DNA from: Bolinopsis microptera
Taxonomy: Eukaryota > Ctenophora > Tentaculata > Lobata > Bolinopsidae
DNA: 64,000 nt
Direction: 5' to 3'
NCBI RefSeq assembly: GCF_026151205.1
Contig: NC_087080.1
Span: 16,715,337-16,779,336 of the forward strand
Part shown: in pieces, positions 32,161 through 45,200 of the stretch
Layout: every line of letters begins with the position of its first letter
How positions within the stretch are numbered: position 1 is the stretch's first letter
Translations under genes and position numbers: made by a program
Notes under the pieces: model-generated
Seen by the model: only the letters and a program-made list of their open reading frames with translations
Database searches by the model: none
What the model was told of the DNA's origin: nothing

Positions 32161-35061
32161 CTAGTTGAGCATGCAGAACATGAACACGGCTAGATCGTAG
32201 TAGCCGGACTCCTCCATACCATGCTTCACCATCTTCCTCCACACTTCCCAGTGTTCTGCACTGTCCACATGCACTGTTAAAACTTCGTCAGCGTCTACCA
32301 GCTTCTCTGCTATATCTTTCAGCAGCTGGGGAGTAATTGGAGTTATTCTTCACTGTACAAATACAATATTATTGATAGCAACAAAAGATAGTAAATAGTA
32401 ATAGTATCAGTATTAGTAAATAGTACTATGTTTACAGTATGCATTGAATTGAAGGGGTATCCTAGGAAGTTTGTTATGAAAATCAAGGGCTTTTTAAAAA
32501 TAAAAATAAAGTTGTTATTTTTGTAAACTGAGTTTTATAGAATAATAACCTCAACGTCGGAGAGATCAAAGTCTATTCCATTAAAATCTGCAGGGGACCC
32601 CTCGCCACTGAAGTAGAAAGTGTATAAATTAATCATGTAGCCTACTCCAGCTGCTCGTCTTTCTCTTGATGTCAAATCTGAAAACACGAAGTTAACACAC
32701 CATTCTCATAGTATAGTACATTCACGTTCTTGTATGTCGTGGTGGGTACCCTAATATGTCATTGAAATTTTGAGTTGATTTTGTCTAAGCTGTTCAATTT
32801 GAAGATTGTTTGTAGATTTGCAGAACCTAATTAAACCTTTAACCTACAGTAGTGTACCCCCCCGGCCCCCACTTACAGCGATCAGTGAGAGTCTTATTTC
32901 CAGTAGTTATGCCAGGGTACTTGATCTTGAAGGCTAGAAGATTAAGGTGGTTTAGCACATCGTTCTCCTCAATGTTGGTCACACACCCACAAACGTCAGA
33001 TTCAGGGTCGAGCAGCCGTTCTACAATTCTGTACTGCTCGGCGGTCTTATCCCAGATCTCAGCCATGTGGAAGGCGTGGGTCAGTTTGTCTAGAGTGCTG
33101 AAGTTGGTAACACCCCACCACGTTCTATTCATGTTCCTCATCACCTGCATACAGAATAACGTTATAGCTAGACCGACAAATACCAGTTTATCACCTGCAC
33201 ACAGAATAACGTTATAGCTAGACCGACAAATACCAGTTTATCACCTGCACACAGAATAACGTTATAGCTAGACCGACAAATAACAGTTTATCACCTGTAT
33301 AGTGTATAATGGGATAACAGGATAACTGTCCAGAAGGTTTTGTATCATACTCACCAAGTCAAATGTCTTCATGCTCTGTGTTGAGAAGTCTTCATCGTAA
33401 CCAGCTAACGGTGCGTTGAGTAGAATCCTCGTGTCGCTCATCAGATCCATATTCACTGAAACATTTTGATATTTGTCATGCCCATATATGGTGATATGTT
33501 ACTTCTGTACAACAGAGAGTGTTGTCATGGTGATATGTTACTTCTGTACAACAGAGAGTGTTGTCATGGTGAAATGTTACTTCTGTACAACAGAGAGTGT
33601 TGTCATGGTGAAATGTTACTTCTGTACAACAGAGAGTGTTGTCATGGTGAAATGTTACTTCTGTACAACAGAGAGTGTTGTCATGGTGATATGTTACTTC
33701 TGTACAACAGAGAGTGTTGTTCTGGTGATATGTTACTTCTGTACAACAGAGAGTGTTGTCATGGTGATATGTTACTTCTGTACAACAGAGAGCGTTGTCA
33801 TGGTGATATGTTACTTCTGTACAACAGAGAGTGTTGTCATGGTGATATGTTACTTCTGTACAACAGAGAGTGTTGTCATGGTGATATGTTACTTCTGTAC
33901 AACAGAGAGTGTTGTCATGGTGATATGTTACTTCTGTACAACAGAGAGTGTTGTCATGGTGATATGTTACTTCTGGACAACAGAGAGTGTTGTCATGGTG
34001 ATATGTTACTTCTGTACAACAGAGAGTGTTGTCATGGTGATATGTTACTTCTGTACAACAGAGAGTGTTGTTCTGGTGATATGTTACTTCTGTACAACAG
34101 AGAGTGTTGTCATGGTGATATGTTACTTCTGTACAACAGAGAGCGTTGTCATGGTGATATGTTACTTCTGTACAACAGAGAGTGTTGTCATGGTGATATG
34201 TTACTTCTGTACAACAGAGAGTGTTGTCATGGTGATATGTTACTTCTGTACAACAGAGAGTGTTGTCATGGTGATATGTTACTTCTGGACAACAGAGAGT
34301 GTTGTCATGGTGATATGTTACTTCTGTACAACAGAGAGTGTTGTCATGGTGATATGTTACTTCTGTACAACAGAGAGTGTTGTCATGGTGATATGTTACT
34401 TCTGTACAACAGAGAGTGTTGTTTTAAAATTCACGTTTGGGTTTGGTCGGGTATCTGTCACTTTACACAAATATATTATATACAGGAATTTTCTGTATTT
34501 TCAAGTTTAAGTAGTTACCTGTTGGAATGCTGTTTTCCTCCGTAGCATCCTCCTTGAAGAAGTATCGGATGTCTTCCAGTGTCAGCGAGTGTATGCTATG
34601 AGCTACCATCGGAGCAAATATTTGTGATACTCCGGCTGTATTCAGGATATTTGGGCACTCTTCAGAGGTGGGAGCTGGAGGGAAATAAAATTATCTACAT
34701 TTGATTAATAATCGATGCTTCCAATTTATGCGTTTTCATAAAGTATCAAAAATATTACGAGTAAAATAAGCTGGTACAATAAGGAACCGTTGGTTTCTCA
34801 AAAACAATTAGGGCCAGGGGATTACAATAGTTCTTTTAAAAAAATATCAACAAAGTTTCCTTGAAATCGATGTAAAATAAAATGCGCAATACAATATACA
34901 ATATAAATTATGCATTATATCAAATTTGTAAATTTTTCCTTACTCCCAAAAGTATATTCATTCATAGCTTTATGCTGATATTATGAATATTGTTATTTAT
35001 GAAATGTTTTATTATTACCTGCTCCAACAGCCCCGATAAGGATTATCAGAGAAAGAAACAT
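32161..35061 (-). CDS. Secreted protein of unknown family (six exons, 286 residues)
   Basis: Minus-strand exons 35061-35019, 34674-34519, 33455-33355, 33144-32877, 32677-32550 and 32325-32161 have GT-AG borders and add up to a whole number of codons. The first exon is a typical cleavable signal peptide (MFLSLIILIGAVGA). The mature part is rich in acidic residues with few cysteines (one near the start, a CGC cluster in exon 4, one near the end). It has N-glycosylation sequons in exon 4 (NRT, NFS and NKT) and helical segments such as LDKLTHAFHMAEIWDKTAEQY. I do not recognise the family and propose no function. Its extracellular destination is inferred from the signal peptide. A donor-like GAGCAG|GTAAGT at about 36040 on the same strand may mark a 5' UTR exon. 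Confidence 0.8.
33145..33300 (-). repeat. 50-bp array repeating the exon 4 acceptor of the secreted-protein gene
   Basis: On the minus strand each unit ends ATTCTGTGTGCAG|GTGA, duplicating the true exon 4 acceptor (ATTCTGTATGCAG|GTGATGAGG at 33144) and its first bases. Two full decoys and a partial third lie upstream in the intron. Confidence 0.85.
33484..34424. repeat. 39-bp minisatellite in intron 2 of the secreted-protein gene
   Basis: About 24 units of GTGATATGTTACTTCTGTAC followed by AACAGAGAGTGTTGTCATG. Scattered variants (GAAATG, TTCTGG, GGACAA, GAGCG) recur in the same order about 350 bases apart, showing block duplication. Unit length is a multiple of three, which creates long artificial open frames. 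The array begins about 30 bases from the exon 3 acceptor. Confidence 0.95.
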
Positions 35062-37120
35062 CCTCTCCTGATATTAAATCTTAAAACATCTAATTTACAG
35101 CAGCTTCTGGTTTTGTTTATTGTAAAAGTTCAAATAAAGAGGGAGTAAAGGTTAAAGTACAGGTATAATGGCATAAGGCAAAATGGTTGCTGATGTAAGG
35201 TTTTTTGTAAAGCTCGACCAAACAAAATGTCACGATTCACGAAACTTATCTTCATGGTTAGATTAATTAGATTAAGATTGATTACAATCGACTGAACATG
35301 TTTCCTGGAACTCTGCGGAGAGAAATATACTAGGAAACATTCAGGTCTGATTTTTCTGTGTGCAATTGTTTTATAAGGCCAACGCTGAAATCGCGTTGTG
35401 CGCAACGCTTCTGTAGCCATTAATTCACTTAAGTCTTTGTCCGTTATTTTATGATTAAGTAAAAGTGAATAATTCGTTAAAATTGCGCAAAATTTAAAAC
35501 TTTTGGTTGTAGAAGTTCTAGTTCTACTAGAACTGCAGTCAAAGGTGTATTCATGATAAACTGCTCTATTAATTGTAAATTATAATTTCTCACGCAAATC
35601 AGGAGAGATGTTTGAAATCTGAACTTTATATTAACTTATATGCCGTGAATATCTCATTATGTTAATAACTTTGTCCATAACTTATTATAAATTTGCAAAT
35701 TTCATCAGATTGAGTAGTTAACGGAAAATTATCAGTACCCAAATCTGATAAAAATCTTTAAATCTTGCAGTCTTGCACATAAATTATTACGTCTTTAAAT
35801 TTAAACGGAAACCTAAGCTTTTTTATTTTGAACGTTTGAAGTTCGAACTTAGAAACTTTAAAGGTTGAATAAAGGTTGTAAGGTTCGCACTCCGTATGTA
35901 TACTGTATAGTTGGTATGGTATGATTGATAACAGATCACTATTAAGGAGGAGGACCTACCTATTGTAAACTAATAACGTCTAGCTGCTAGCTGCTAGCTG
36001 CTAGAAAGAAAAGGGTTTCATCAAGTATTTAGCGATAACTTACCTGCTCACCTTTCTTCAGTTTCTTTATTCTTTGACGGCCGGCAATCACGATGTGTAA
36101 TCCTGGATAATACTGTATTCTGGATAGAGATTATATTGCACTAAAATCATTCATCCAACAAAGTCTCTTTGGGTTGTAGCTTCTGATACAGTGATACGTG
36201 TTAATATTTGATTTGATCTGCAATACTACTCAGCTGCAGTTATGAGCAAGAGGAAAGCACGGAATATACCCGATGTAAAGAGGTTCCCAATTCCTCTCCA
36301 AATATAACCTGTCTGGCGTCTCATTTACCCCATTAGGGTCCTTATATGCACGTATTGTGTCGCCCGATAGAATACAGCTCGATATGTACTCTGATTACTG
36401 ATTACCACCAAACACGGGCCAATTGACCACTAAATTTGGGAGAAAATAAGAGGCACGGTATGGACAGTTTTGCTGTGTACGTGTTTTTGGACTCGTGTAA
36501 GCTTAGAAGTGTTTTCAGGGGAGATTGTTAGAGATGAATTTAGTATTGTAGTTTGCACATTCCAGACATTCTTGCAGTCTCAGCTGTATGAACGGTTTGA
36601 TGCTTTGTCGATATTTTTTGAGGAGCGACAGTATTCACGAAGGCGATCTTGCAGACACTGGACACCGAGTAAGCTCTCATATTTGCACCCAAAATGGATC
36701 ATTATTAGGAGGACCCTGAAGAAGTTGCATAACACGTGACTTATAATGTTACTTTAGAAAACAAGTTGTTAGCATTCAAAGTGTAATACAAAATAGACAG
36801 TATCTACACAATGAAATTGTTAAAAGTCTTGGTCCAAGTTCGTGTTTAAAACAGTAGATTATTACAACAAATCACAATGGGGCCTGACACTGTCTCACTG
36901 TCTCAGTATTGTTCAGACAGGAGCTAGCCTTTCATAGCTCAATAGAAATTGCTTCACTTCGATAGCAGTATGTATCTGAGAAACCTGTCTATGTCCGCTC
37001 ACATTTTAGCAAGGCGTTTGATATTCTCTCAAAGAAACTTCCGTGTGATTTTATCTGAACTTCATAATTTAGATACCTTCAACTTGATGCAGAACATCAT
37101 TTAATTGTGATCTTGTAATT
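35062..37120. other. Intergenic region between two minus-strand genes
   Basis: No supported coding gene. It contains a CTAGCTG triplicate at about 35983-36003 and a minus-strand donor-like site near 36040. The 89-codon frame at 36470 has no recognised similarity. Confidence 0.4.
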
Positions 37121-39046
37121 TCATACTTCAGGTCGTGGTGGAGCAGTCTTGGACCGGTGGATGGCCACATCTTGAGCAATACTAACCACTGCTGCACCAG
37201 TGCAGGATACAGCCATTATCCAGCCTCCCAGCGTGCATGTCATATACTTGATGACCATCAGAGCTACCATGTGACCTGCGTACACACTTAGCATCCAGGA
37301 GCAGAGCCACAAGGTAGACACCGCTGATTTGTGAGCCCTGGTGCACTGCCTCCCTCCTAGCACCACGTGTACCTCCTCCACTGCTGGCAGAGAAGCCACC
37401 GCGACCAGCTGGCACCCGTACCCTTGCAGGAACATTCCCAAGTAGGCCGTCTGCGGAACTAAGTTGTAGAGGCACTGAGAGACTTGACCAGGGAAGATAA
37501 GCAGGACACCTAGAGCTGCTGATATGGAGCCTGCTGCTACGATCTTACTGGGACCACACCTTCTCTGCAACATGACTCCAGATACAGAGCAGCCGAGGAA
37601 GGAGGCTATGTAGAACACAAACACGTAGCTACTTCCTTTACCTAGAGGGACTTGGAACTCGTCGAGTAGGTAGGGAGTAGTGATTGAAGTGGAGAAACCC
37701 TCTAGAATGAGTGTCATGGCCTGAGCTAGAAGCGGGAAGATAACTTTCCATGAGAGACCTTGGTTAGTATCGGCTGCTAGTGACTCTTTCAAACCCTTAC
37801 TTTCATGCTCAGCCTCAGGTATGTTTTCTTCTGCGGATTCTTCCTTCGCCTTAACCAAAACTGGATCCGAGGTCTTAGGCAAGGTAGCTAGATTGAAGAG
37901 CAGGAAAAGAACTGCAACGAAGCCAAATACAAGGAACGGTTCCTTGAAGCTGAAAGCCTCGTAGACGTAACCTCCCATAAGAATAACGAGAGCTCCTCCG
38001 AAGTAGTAAGCTCCACACTCCAGTCCTATAATCAAGTTCATGTGATCCGGGAACCACACTCTGCAACATTCCACAGTTCCTTTACTGGCGAGGAAGCCAA
38101 CGTAACCGCTCACTGCTCGTTGAAGGGTGAGGACCAGGACTAGCAGATCGTTGTAGCTGGAAGGGATTAGATCCACAGCGCCTTGCCCTGCAAAACATTA
38201 GTTTTACTGCGTGGAAATACCTTACCTACAGTGTGCTTTGTGGAGACGATCCAGGCAAAATAAATAGCTCTGGTCATTATTTTGGAAAATCTTAATGAGA
38301 TAATACAAACTTAAAGACCTACTACGAGCCTAGTAAGCAGTAACTACGAACCTACGCAGTTGAGTATAGCCACAGTGAAAAACATGCACTGGCACACTTT
38401 TAAGGACACGTTCTTCTTGACGAGGAGGTGGTCCAACAAGTCGTAACAGAGATTAAACACGTAGCCAACACAGGGGAACATTCCTATTAGACCCACCTGG
38501 ATATTTGGGATTCCTGCAGGAGGAGTATCATCGTTTAGTTACTGTTTACTGTATCTCCATTAACTTGTGCATAATTATGCTAAATAATTATGTTGAATAA
38601 GGTTGCACAATATTTTCTGAATAATCTCACCGTATGGCAGGTTCTGTGGCTGCAGCTTACTGCTGCAACTATAATAGTAATTTACTCTACCAATACCATA
38701 GCTTAACTAAGTTAGCTACTTTATAAAGTTGCCAGTTATTATTATTACCTAGTTATTAACTAGTTTGTAGCTTAGTCACTATTTTATTGATTGCCACTAA
38801 CTTTGATGATACAAATTAGACAGCTCATTACTTTTTATAGTTGCAGTCTGCAGCTGCAACAACTACTGAGGATATTTCGTAGTTACGAATAGAAAAGGTT
38901 TAACCTCTGTCGATGAGATACGATACGTAGAAGGAGATGGAGACCACCGAGCAGCCGTACAGAACGAAACTCTGTAAGTAGATAGCTGCGAACACGAACA
39001 CTGCCCTCCATTTCTCAGCTCTCCATGAAGTTTGAGCCTGACTCAT
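37121..39046 (-). CDS. MFS transporter, SLC18B1-like (vesicular amine/polyamine type)
   Basis: Three minus-strand exons, 39046-38905, 38513 to about 38352, and 38187-37121, encode about 457 residues. The first carries TM1 (VFVFAAIYLQSFVLYGCSVV). The second covers the GxxxGxxP-like loop and TM2-TM3. The third has the rest, including GLECGAYYFGGALVILMGGYVYEAF, the motif seen in SLC18-type proteins where ancestors read ETxxGxGxxxGPxxGG. A charged cytoplasmic loop (KTSDPVLVKAKEESAEENIPE) separates the two six-helix halves. SLC18B1 relatives move polyamines or amines into vesicles in exchange for protons. The substrate here is inferred only from family. The ATG at 39046 lies just before the hydrophobic TM1, giving a normal N-terminus. 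Introns are free of tandem arrays, unlike the neighbouring genes. Confidence 0.85.
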
Positions 39047-40929
39047 CTTTTTCAGTATTAGTTGTACGACCTGAACTGCAATGATTTGAACAGTTTTGGT
39101 TAGGATTGAGAATAGTGAGAATCTATACTCTATAGTCGTTGAGTTTTTGGGGATCAATAATAATGATTAAAATAGTTAGATAATTCGCGTAATATATTAT
39201 ACACCTGACGTAGTACTAGTAGCAGTGTAAATGTAATTGATTAAGCAATCACACACTTTTCAGTCTGATGTAATTAGCAGACAGGTGTATAATACATTAA
39301 TATCACTCCCCTGTCGTGCGACTCGTGCAATAATCAAACTCGCTCATCAAACTTGCTCGTTAGATTATTGAACTAATATTAGTTAAGGTAAAATTAGTTA
39401 AAGAATCGCACAGGAAGGGAGTAATATTAATCGCGTAACCTGGAATAGATATTCGGGAAGGCGAATAAAATGAATAATGGCGTAATGTCCTACGAATTGC
39501 GATTAAACTACCAATAATTAAACAAACCAATAATTACAGAGTAATAATCGACAATCCTAGGACGAATTAAATAGGACAATTTCTTGTGTTAGAATGAAAT
39601 GACTATGACTTGTGGGTGACAAGTGTGAATTATTACTCTATGAGTGCGCGAAGCACACACTACACAATTGTTCTTCTCCGATTCTCGTCTTAAACGTGAA
39701 CCGTTTGGTTATGAAGATTGAAGACTGTTTGAATCGAACTGTTAAGTGTAACTGTGAAATGATATAATTTTCACAAGGATTAAAATTTGAATTAGAGACA
39801 AAATTAAAAATTTGGTGATATGAGTATAAAAGATCGGCCCAAAATTTAAGATTTGATTTTCTAACTACATCTTTAAAAATTTGGAATTTTGAAGCTCGAA
39901 TTTTTTGAACCGAACAGCAAAATTTTTATCGGCATGACGAATTAGAAATTTTCGTGCTTGAAATGGAAACATACTGATTGTGAGTAAGGTGGTAGTAGGG
40001 GGGTCGAGTAGAGTTGCTATATTTAAGTGCTTCCAGTTGTCAGCGAGCCTTTTCACACTTATATGTTCACTACGTAAGCATATTTACCAGGACCACGTCC
40101 GTACGATCGAGAGCACATGGTATTACAGTTTATAACACTTGTGACACTGAATAGGGCTCAGGATTATTGGTTAAGTTTTGCCAGGTTTTATTTTAGATTT
40201 AACTTTTCCATTGGTCGCGGTAAGTTTTAAAAGTTTAAAAACCCGATTTTGAAAGTTAGGCGAGGTTTTAAATGTTTGATCTGTTATCAGATGGCTAAAA
40301 ACATTTAAAATTTCCGCTGAACCTATAAACTTGTTCAACTATTTGAGTGTTTTGTTGAAAAGGCTAAAAGAGAAGTAGAACAGCCAAGTCTCAAACGTCG
40401 TACGTCGTACGGCCAACTAGCTGCAACTACAGGTTTCAATCTTATAAATGACCAGAGTTTTCATGTGCTAGGGTAGAGAATGCACTCCGATTGTTCCTGG
40501 AGGCAACTAGATTATCCGTATAGGAACTATTACTGAGGTCACAATCAACTATTATTAGTTGCGCACTGTTTATAAAGTAGAAATTATGGATACTATTGAA
40601 GGCGGATTACTGAATGACATTCTTCTTTCAAATAACAATAGCTGGATATATATATAGCTCCACAGATCAAAGGGTTGTGAGAGAAAATAAGACTCAAAAT
40701 TTACTCGGTCGCCAGATTCCGACCTGATCTCGCATTGTTTTGGTGGAATACCTTCGTCTTAGAAGTAGAACAAGTATAACTAGTCAAATACCAGGCGAAT
40801 AATAAAATAATGTCGCCTGAAAAGACGGGTTATTCTCGCTAGGATAATATATAGAAGTATAGGGGAACTTAGTAAACCGTGGGAGGTAACTATGGTAACA
40901 TAACTGTAGGCCGGGATACTAAATATTCC

Positions 40930-40965
40930 GATACTATCTGGATATTACAGGGTACAGATAGTATC
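40930..40965. repeat. Hairpin with 11-bp stem
   Basis: GATACTATCTG pairs with CAGATAGTATC across a 14-base loop. A further GGGATACT at 40916 can pair alternatively with AGTATCCC at the right arm. Confidence 0.7.
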
Positions 40966-42180
40966 CCGTGATAGTTGTGCAGCTTCATTTCTAGTAGCGT
41001 ACGTGTGGTTAGCCATTATACCGCTCTGCAATTATGTGGCAAATAGAGCAGATATAGCAGTCTTATCTCAAGGTTTATTTGCTGATATCGTGGTTGTCTG
41101 TCTCCTAGAACCATTAATAGAGTCCGGGGTCAAATGTAACATTTGTACGATTAGTACAGTACTGTACACGATTTGAGATTCTCGCAATTACAATTTGTTA
41201 AATTCCATCGCTGTGAAATAAGAATACTTTAAAATTAACAAAGACTGTTACTATCCAGTATCCACCATTACATGTGAGTGTGAAATAGAAGGTTTCAAAA
41301 TTTCAAAAAAGTTTCCTTTCTAATTTCTATATTTTTCAATAATTAACCGTGATTACTGTCAGGTTCTCCCAATGAAAATCAAAACAAGCCCTGCCCACAT
41401 TTCCTGAGAATGATCTGGAAGTTGTTCAGCGGCGTACTGAAGTTGTTGAAACTCCTGGACCTTATTCCAAGTAAGAAATTGTAAGATTTTGGTTGAGATA
41501 AAAAGTTTAATTTCTTTTCGATTCCAAATATAAATTCCGTGTCCGTCAAGTAGGACTCTCTTTTTCTAGTTTAAATAATTAGACATGATGAGATATTTCT
41601 AACTGTTAATTAACCACGTTATACTATGCCACTACACATTATACTGTGCCACTATACCACTACCTTTAAAGTTATGTAACCCTTTTAGTATCACAATTGT
41701 ATGATAGTTGACAACGAAGCCGTAAAAATTAAATTATAAAAACCAAAAATACCTGCAGCTACCGCTATTGTTATGGCAACAAATTAATTGGTTTAAATTC
41801 GTTTGTGTAAATGACTCAACAACTAATATTATTATTACCGGAGTTTCTTTTCTAAACATGGAGCATTTTCCTGGAGGGGTTCTTGAAGCATTTTTAGGTG
41901 TAAGTTCGGTTTGACGGCATTTTGTAAAAAATATAACGAAAAAGTTTTAATCTGCAAAATAAGAAAAAATTTACTATCAAAAGATAAATTACTATTTGGT
42001 TGAAAATTGATTATAGTGCTGGGTTCCTTTTATATTTCTCTTACATTATTATTAAGCTTAAAGTAAAATTCAAACAACAACACATTATTAAAGAACGTCC
42101 AACCAAACTGTGTCGATATTTTCCCACAATCGACAAGACCCCAACAAAAACAATTAATCAACATATCATTTAAATATCAA

Positions 42181-42186
42181 TTTATT
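42181..42186 (-). terminator. Polyadenylation signal of the DEG/ENaC gene
   Basis: Minus-strand AATAAA about 30 bases past the stop codon, implying a very short 3' UTR. Confidence 0.55.
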
Positions 42187-42215
42187 TTATCAAATGATTA
42201 ACAAAATGATTTAGT

Positions 42216-45200
42216 TCAGTCCTTCTTTCTGGAATGCTGGTATATCTTCTTTGATATCTTAGAGAGCACCTCTAGTAAAGTAAACACACTGGCCCCAAGA
42301 AGCAGTCCCATCATACCACCTACATCCGCTGCAAGTTTACACGTGTCAGCAAGGAATAATTAGCAAGGAATAATTAGCAAGGAATAATTAGCAAGGAATG
42401 ATTAGCAAGGAAATATTTGAAGCGGCACTATCCTGTTTTAAGGGACTTATCTTTTAGTATGACACGGAGGGGAGGGGGGGGGGGGGGCATTACACTTAGA
42501 CTTAGAGCAAGTTGAGGACAACAAAAAGTTATACTTTAGTCTTTAAATTTAAATTTTGACTTAAAAGAATTTACCTAGAAGGTTCCAAAAGTCATAAGCT
42601 GGAATTTGAGCTATTTTATCCACGTACATGTCAGCAAAGAATACCTCTATTATCACATTGTTTTCTCTGAAAAGATTGGTATTAAGTAACTCAACAATAA
42701 AAACCTTTTTATGGATTTAAAGCACTCCTTTTATGGATTTAAAGCACTCCTTTTGTATTTCCCATATTTTTAGCATCAGAACATTGTGTTGCTTGAATCA
42801 GGAACATTGTAGAACATCTAAATACTTAGTACTACGTGATTATTTCAGCGGATCGCCTAACGATGAATTAATTAATTAATTAATTAAGTAGAAAATAATA
42901 ATTATAATTATAAAACAATAATAAAACTCTTACAAATAGTCAGTAGCTGTGTAGTTGAAGTTAAGGCCCTCTTTCTGAGCCTTTCTGATAGCCCACTCCT
43001 TGCTAAGAGCAGTGGTGGTAGTTTGTAGTGAGTAGATAGTGTTCTTACAGGGTACCGGACAAGAACACTCCTCCTCCTTCTCCGGCTTGTGGTCCACGTC
43101 ACTCTCCTTCAATACTGGGAGGAGGAGGGGGTTAACAGTTATATATAAGACGAGGCTTGTGGTCCACGTCACTCTCCTTCAATACTGGGAGGAGGAGGGG
43201 GTTAACAGTTATATATAAGACGAGGCTTGTGGTCCACGTCACTCTCCTTCAATACTGGGGGGAGGGGGTTAACAGTTATATATAAGACGAGGCTTGTGGT
43301 CCACGTCACTCTCCTTCAATACTGGGGGGAGGGGGTTAACAGTTATATATAAGACGAGGCTTGTGGTCCACGTCACTCTCCTTCAATACTGGGGGGAGGG
43401 GGTTAACAGTTATATATAAGACGAGGCTTGTGGTCCACGTCACTCTCCTTCAATACTGGGGGGAGGGGGTTAACAGTTATATATAAGACGAGGAGTTAAA
43501 TTAAGTTTATCTATCTAAAGGCATGGAAAATGAGACAGTTACTAGTATGGAGGGGGGGGGGGGGGGTTACTACTACTATCACTTGAGGAATGTTGAAGAG
43601 GGGAGTGCTTGACTAACCGAACTTGTAATAAGCAGCGAACCCGCAAGTGTAAGTTTCCTGTAAGTTACAACGTCTGTAACCGTGTATATTGTGTGGTGGT
43701 AACCAGAGCACACACCCACATTCTTTTTCTAAGATCCTGCAAAAATTGTACGAACTAAAGTACTGATATCTTGGTACGAACTAAAGTAGTGATATCGTGG
43801 TACGAACTAAAGTAGTGATATCGTGGTACGAACTAAAGTAGTGATATCGTGGTACGAACTAAAGTAGTGATATCGTGGTACGAACTAAAGTAGTGATATC
43901 GTGGTACGAACTAAAGGCACATCTAATTCTAAAAACACATGATTAACAATGTTAATAGTATTAAACTGGATTTAACTAATAAATACAGCTACTAACTTGT
44001 CTCTACATTCCATGTGACAGGACTCCAGATCGTAAGCTCCGTAACTGTTAGTTTTTCTGTTCACGTCGCATTTTCCTCCTCTAGACACATCTAACTCTTC
44101 CCTCTGCAAAGTTATTTTATCAGAGACATTTACATACATCAATTTTTAATCTTAATTTTAATTTTCAGTACGTTTTACCTAACAATATCATATTTTAGCT
44201 AGCAGAATGGTTTTCAGAGGGCATTAATGAAATGTACTATGAGCTGGTCCCAAGTCCAGACGCCATTTTATTCTTTGTAATTTTCAATAACCCTGTCTAG
44301 TCATTGACTACTGATTTACCTTATTCTTCTCGGATCGCTCCATATATAATATTTAACATTCGTGGAAATATCACTGAATCTATCAAATTAGTATAAGCTA
44401 ATTTAAAGGTAATTGCAGCTAATTGCTAATTGCTATAGTAACCTCAACAGCTCGGACCCCAATCTTGTACTTGAAGCCGGGACTAATCTGGATACCAGTA
44501 TTCCTAGTCACACTGTATTGGGTGTGGTGGTGTATCGCTACTGTAAACAGTACTTCATCTGGGGAGATACAGGGGTTTAGTGGTGTGGTGTGGTGTGGTG
44601 TGGTGTGGTGTGGTGTGGTGTGGTGTGGTGTGGTGTGGTGTGATGTGGTGTGGTGTGGTGTGGTGTGGTGTGGTGTGGGGTTCAGACCACTAATAAGTAA
44701 TAAAGAATAAAGATCCGTCTCCAAGCTGAAAATGTGCCCATTCTGATTTCAATAAACTACGCAAGTGACATTAGCGCGTAATGTGTAACACGTGTTTAGG
44801 CTTGATGACGTTCATATTACGTTATGAGAAGTGGTATCTAGGTAATAACGTGGTAGCTAGGTAACGTGTAACTGGTAGCTAGGTAACGTGTAAACACCGC
44901 CCACCCGGAAGTAGGATCTACTGATGATCATATAACGAAACAAGGCTGTACAATACAAAGCAGTAGTAATGTAGAACGTGAGACCAGGTATAACGTGGGC
45001 GGTAATCACTAATCAGTTACCAGTAGACTAGAGACCCGGTAATAGTAATACAATTAGTGGTAATTAGTTAATATTCACACACCTAGCACTAAGTACTCTC
45101 GTCGGTTAACATTGAGTCTCAGATAAATAGAGCCGTAGTCGCCCGCTTTGGATCGTATCACTCCCTTTGGGTTAAATCTGAAGCATTTTCCCGTCGGCCC

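Larger units (their letters stand above)
39047..42215. other. Intergenic, no gene recognised
   Basis: Long AT-rich spacer. The only structure noted is the inverted repeat GATACTATCTG (40930-40940) with CAGATAGTATC (40955-40965). Downstream lies the poly(A) region of the DEG/ENaC gene. Confidence 0.5.

Noticed and set aside
33466-34545. 359- and 345-codon plus-strand frames
   Set aside because: Artefact of a 39-bp repeat (multiple of three) inside an intron of a minus-strand gene.
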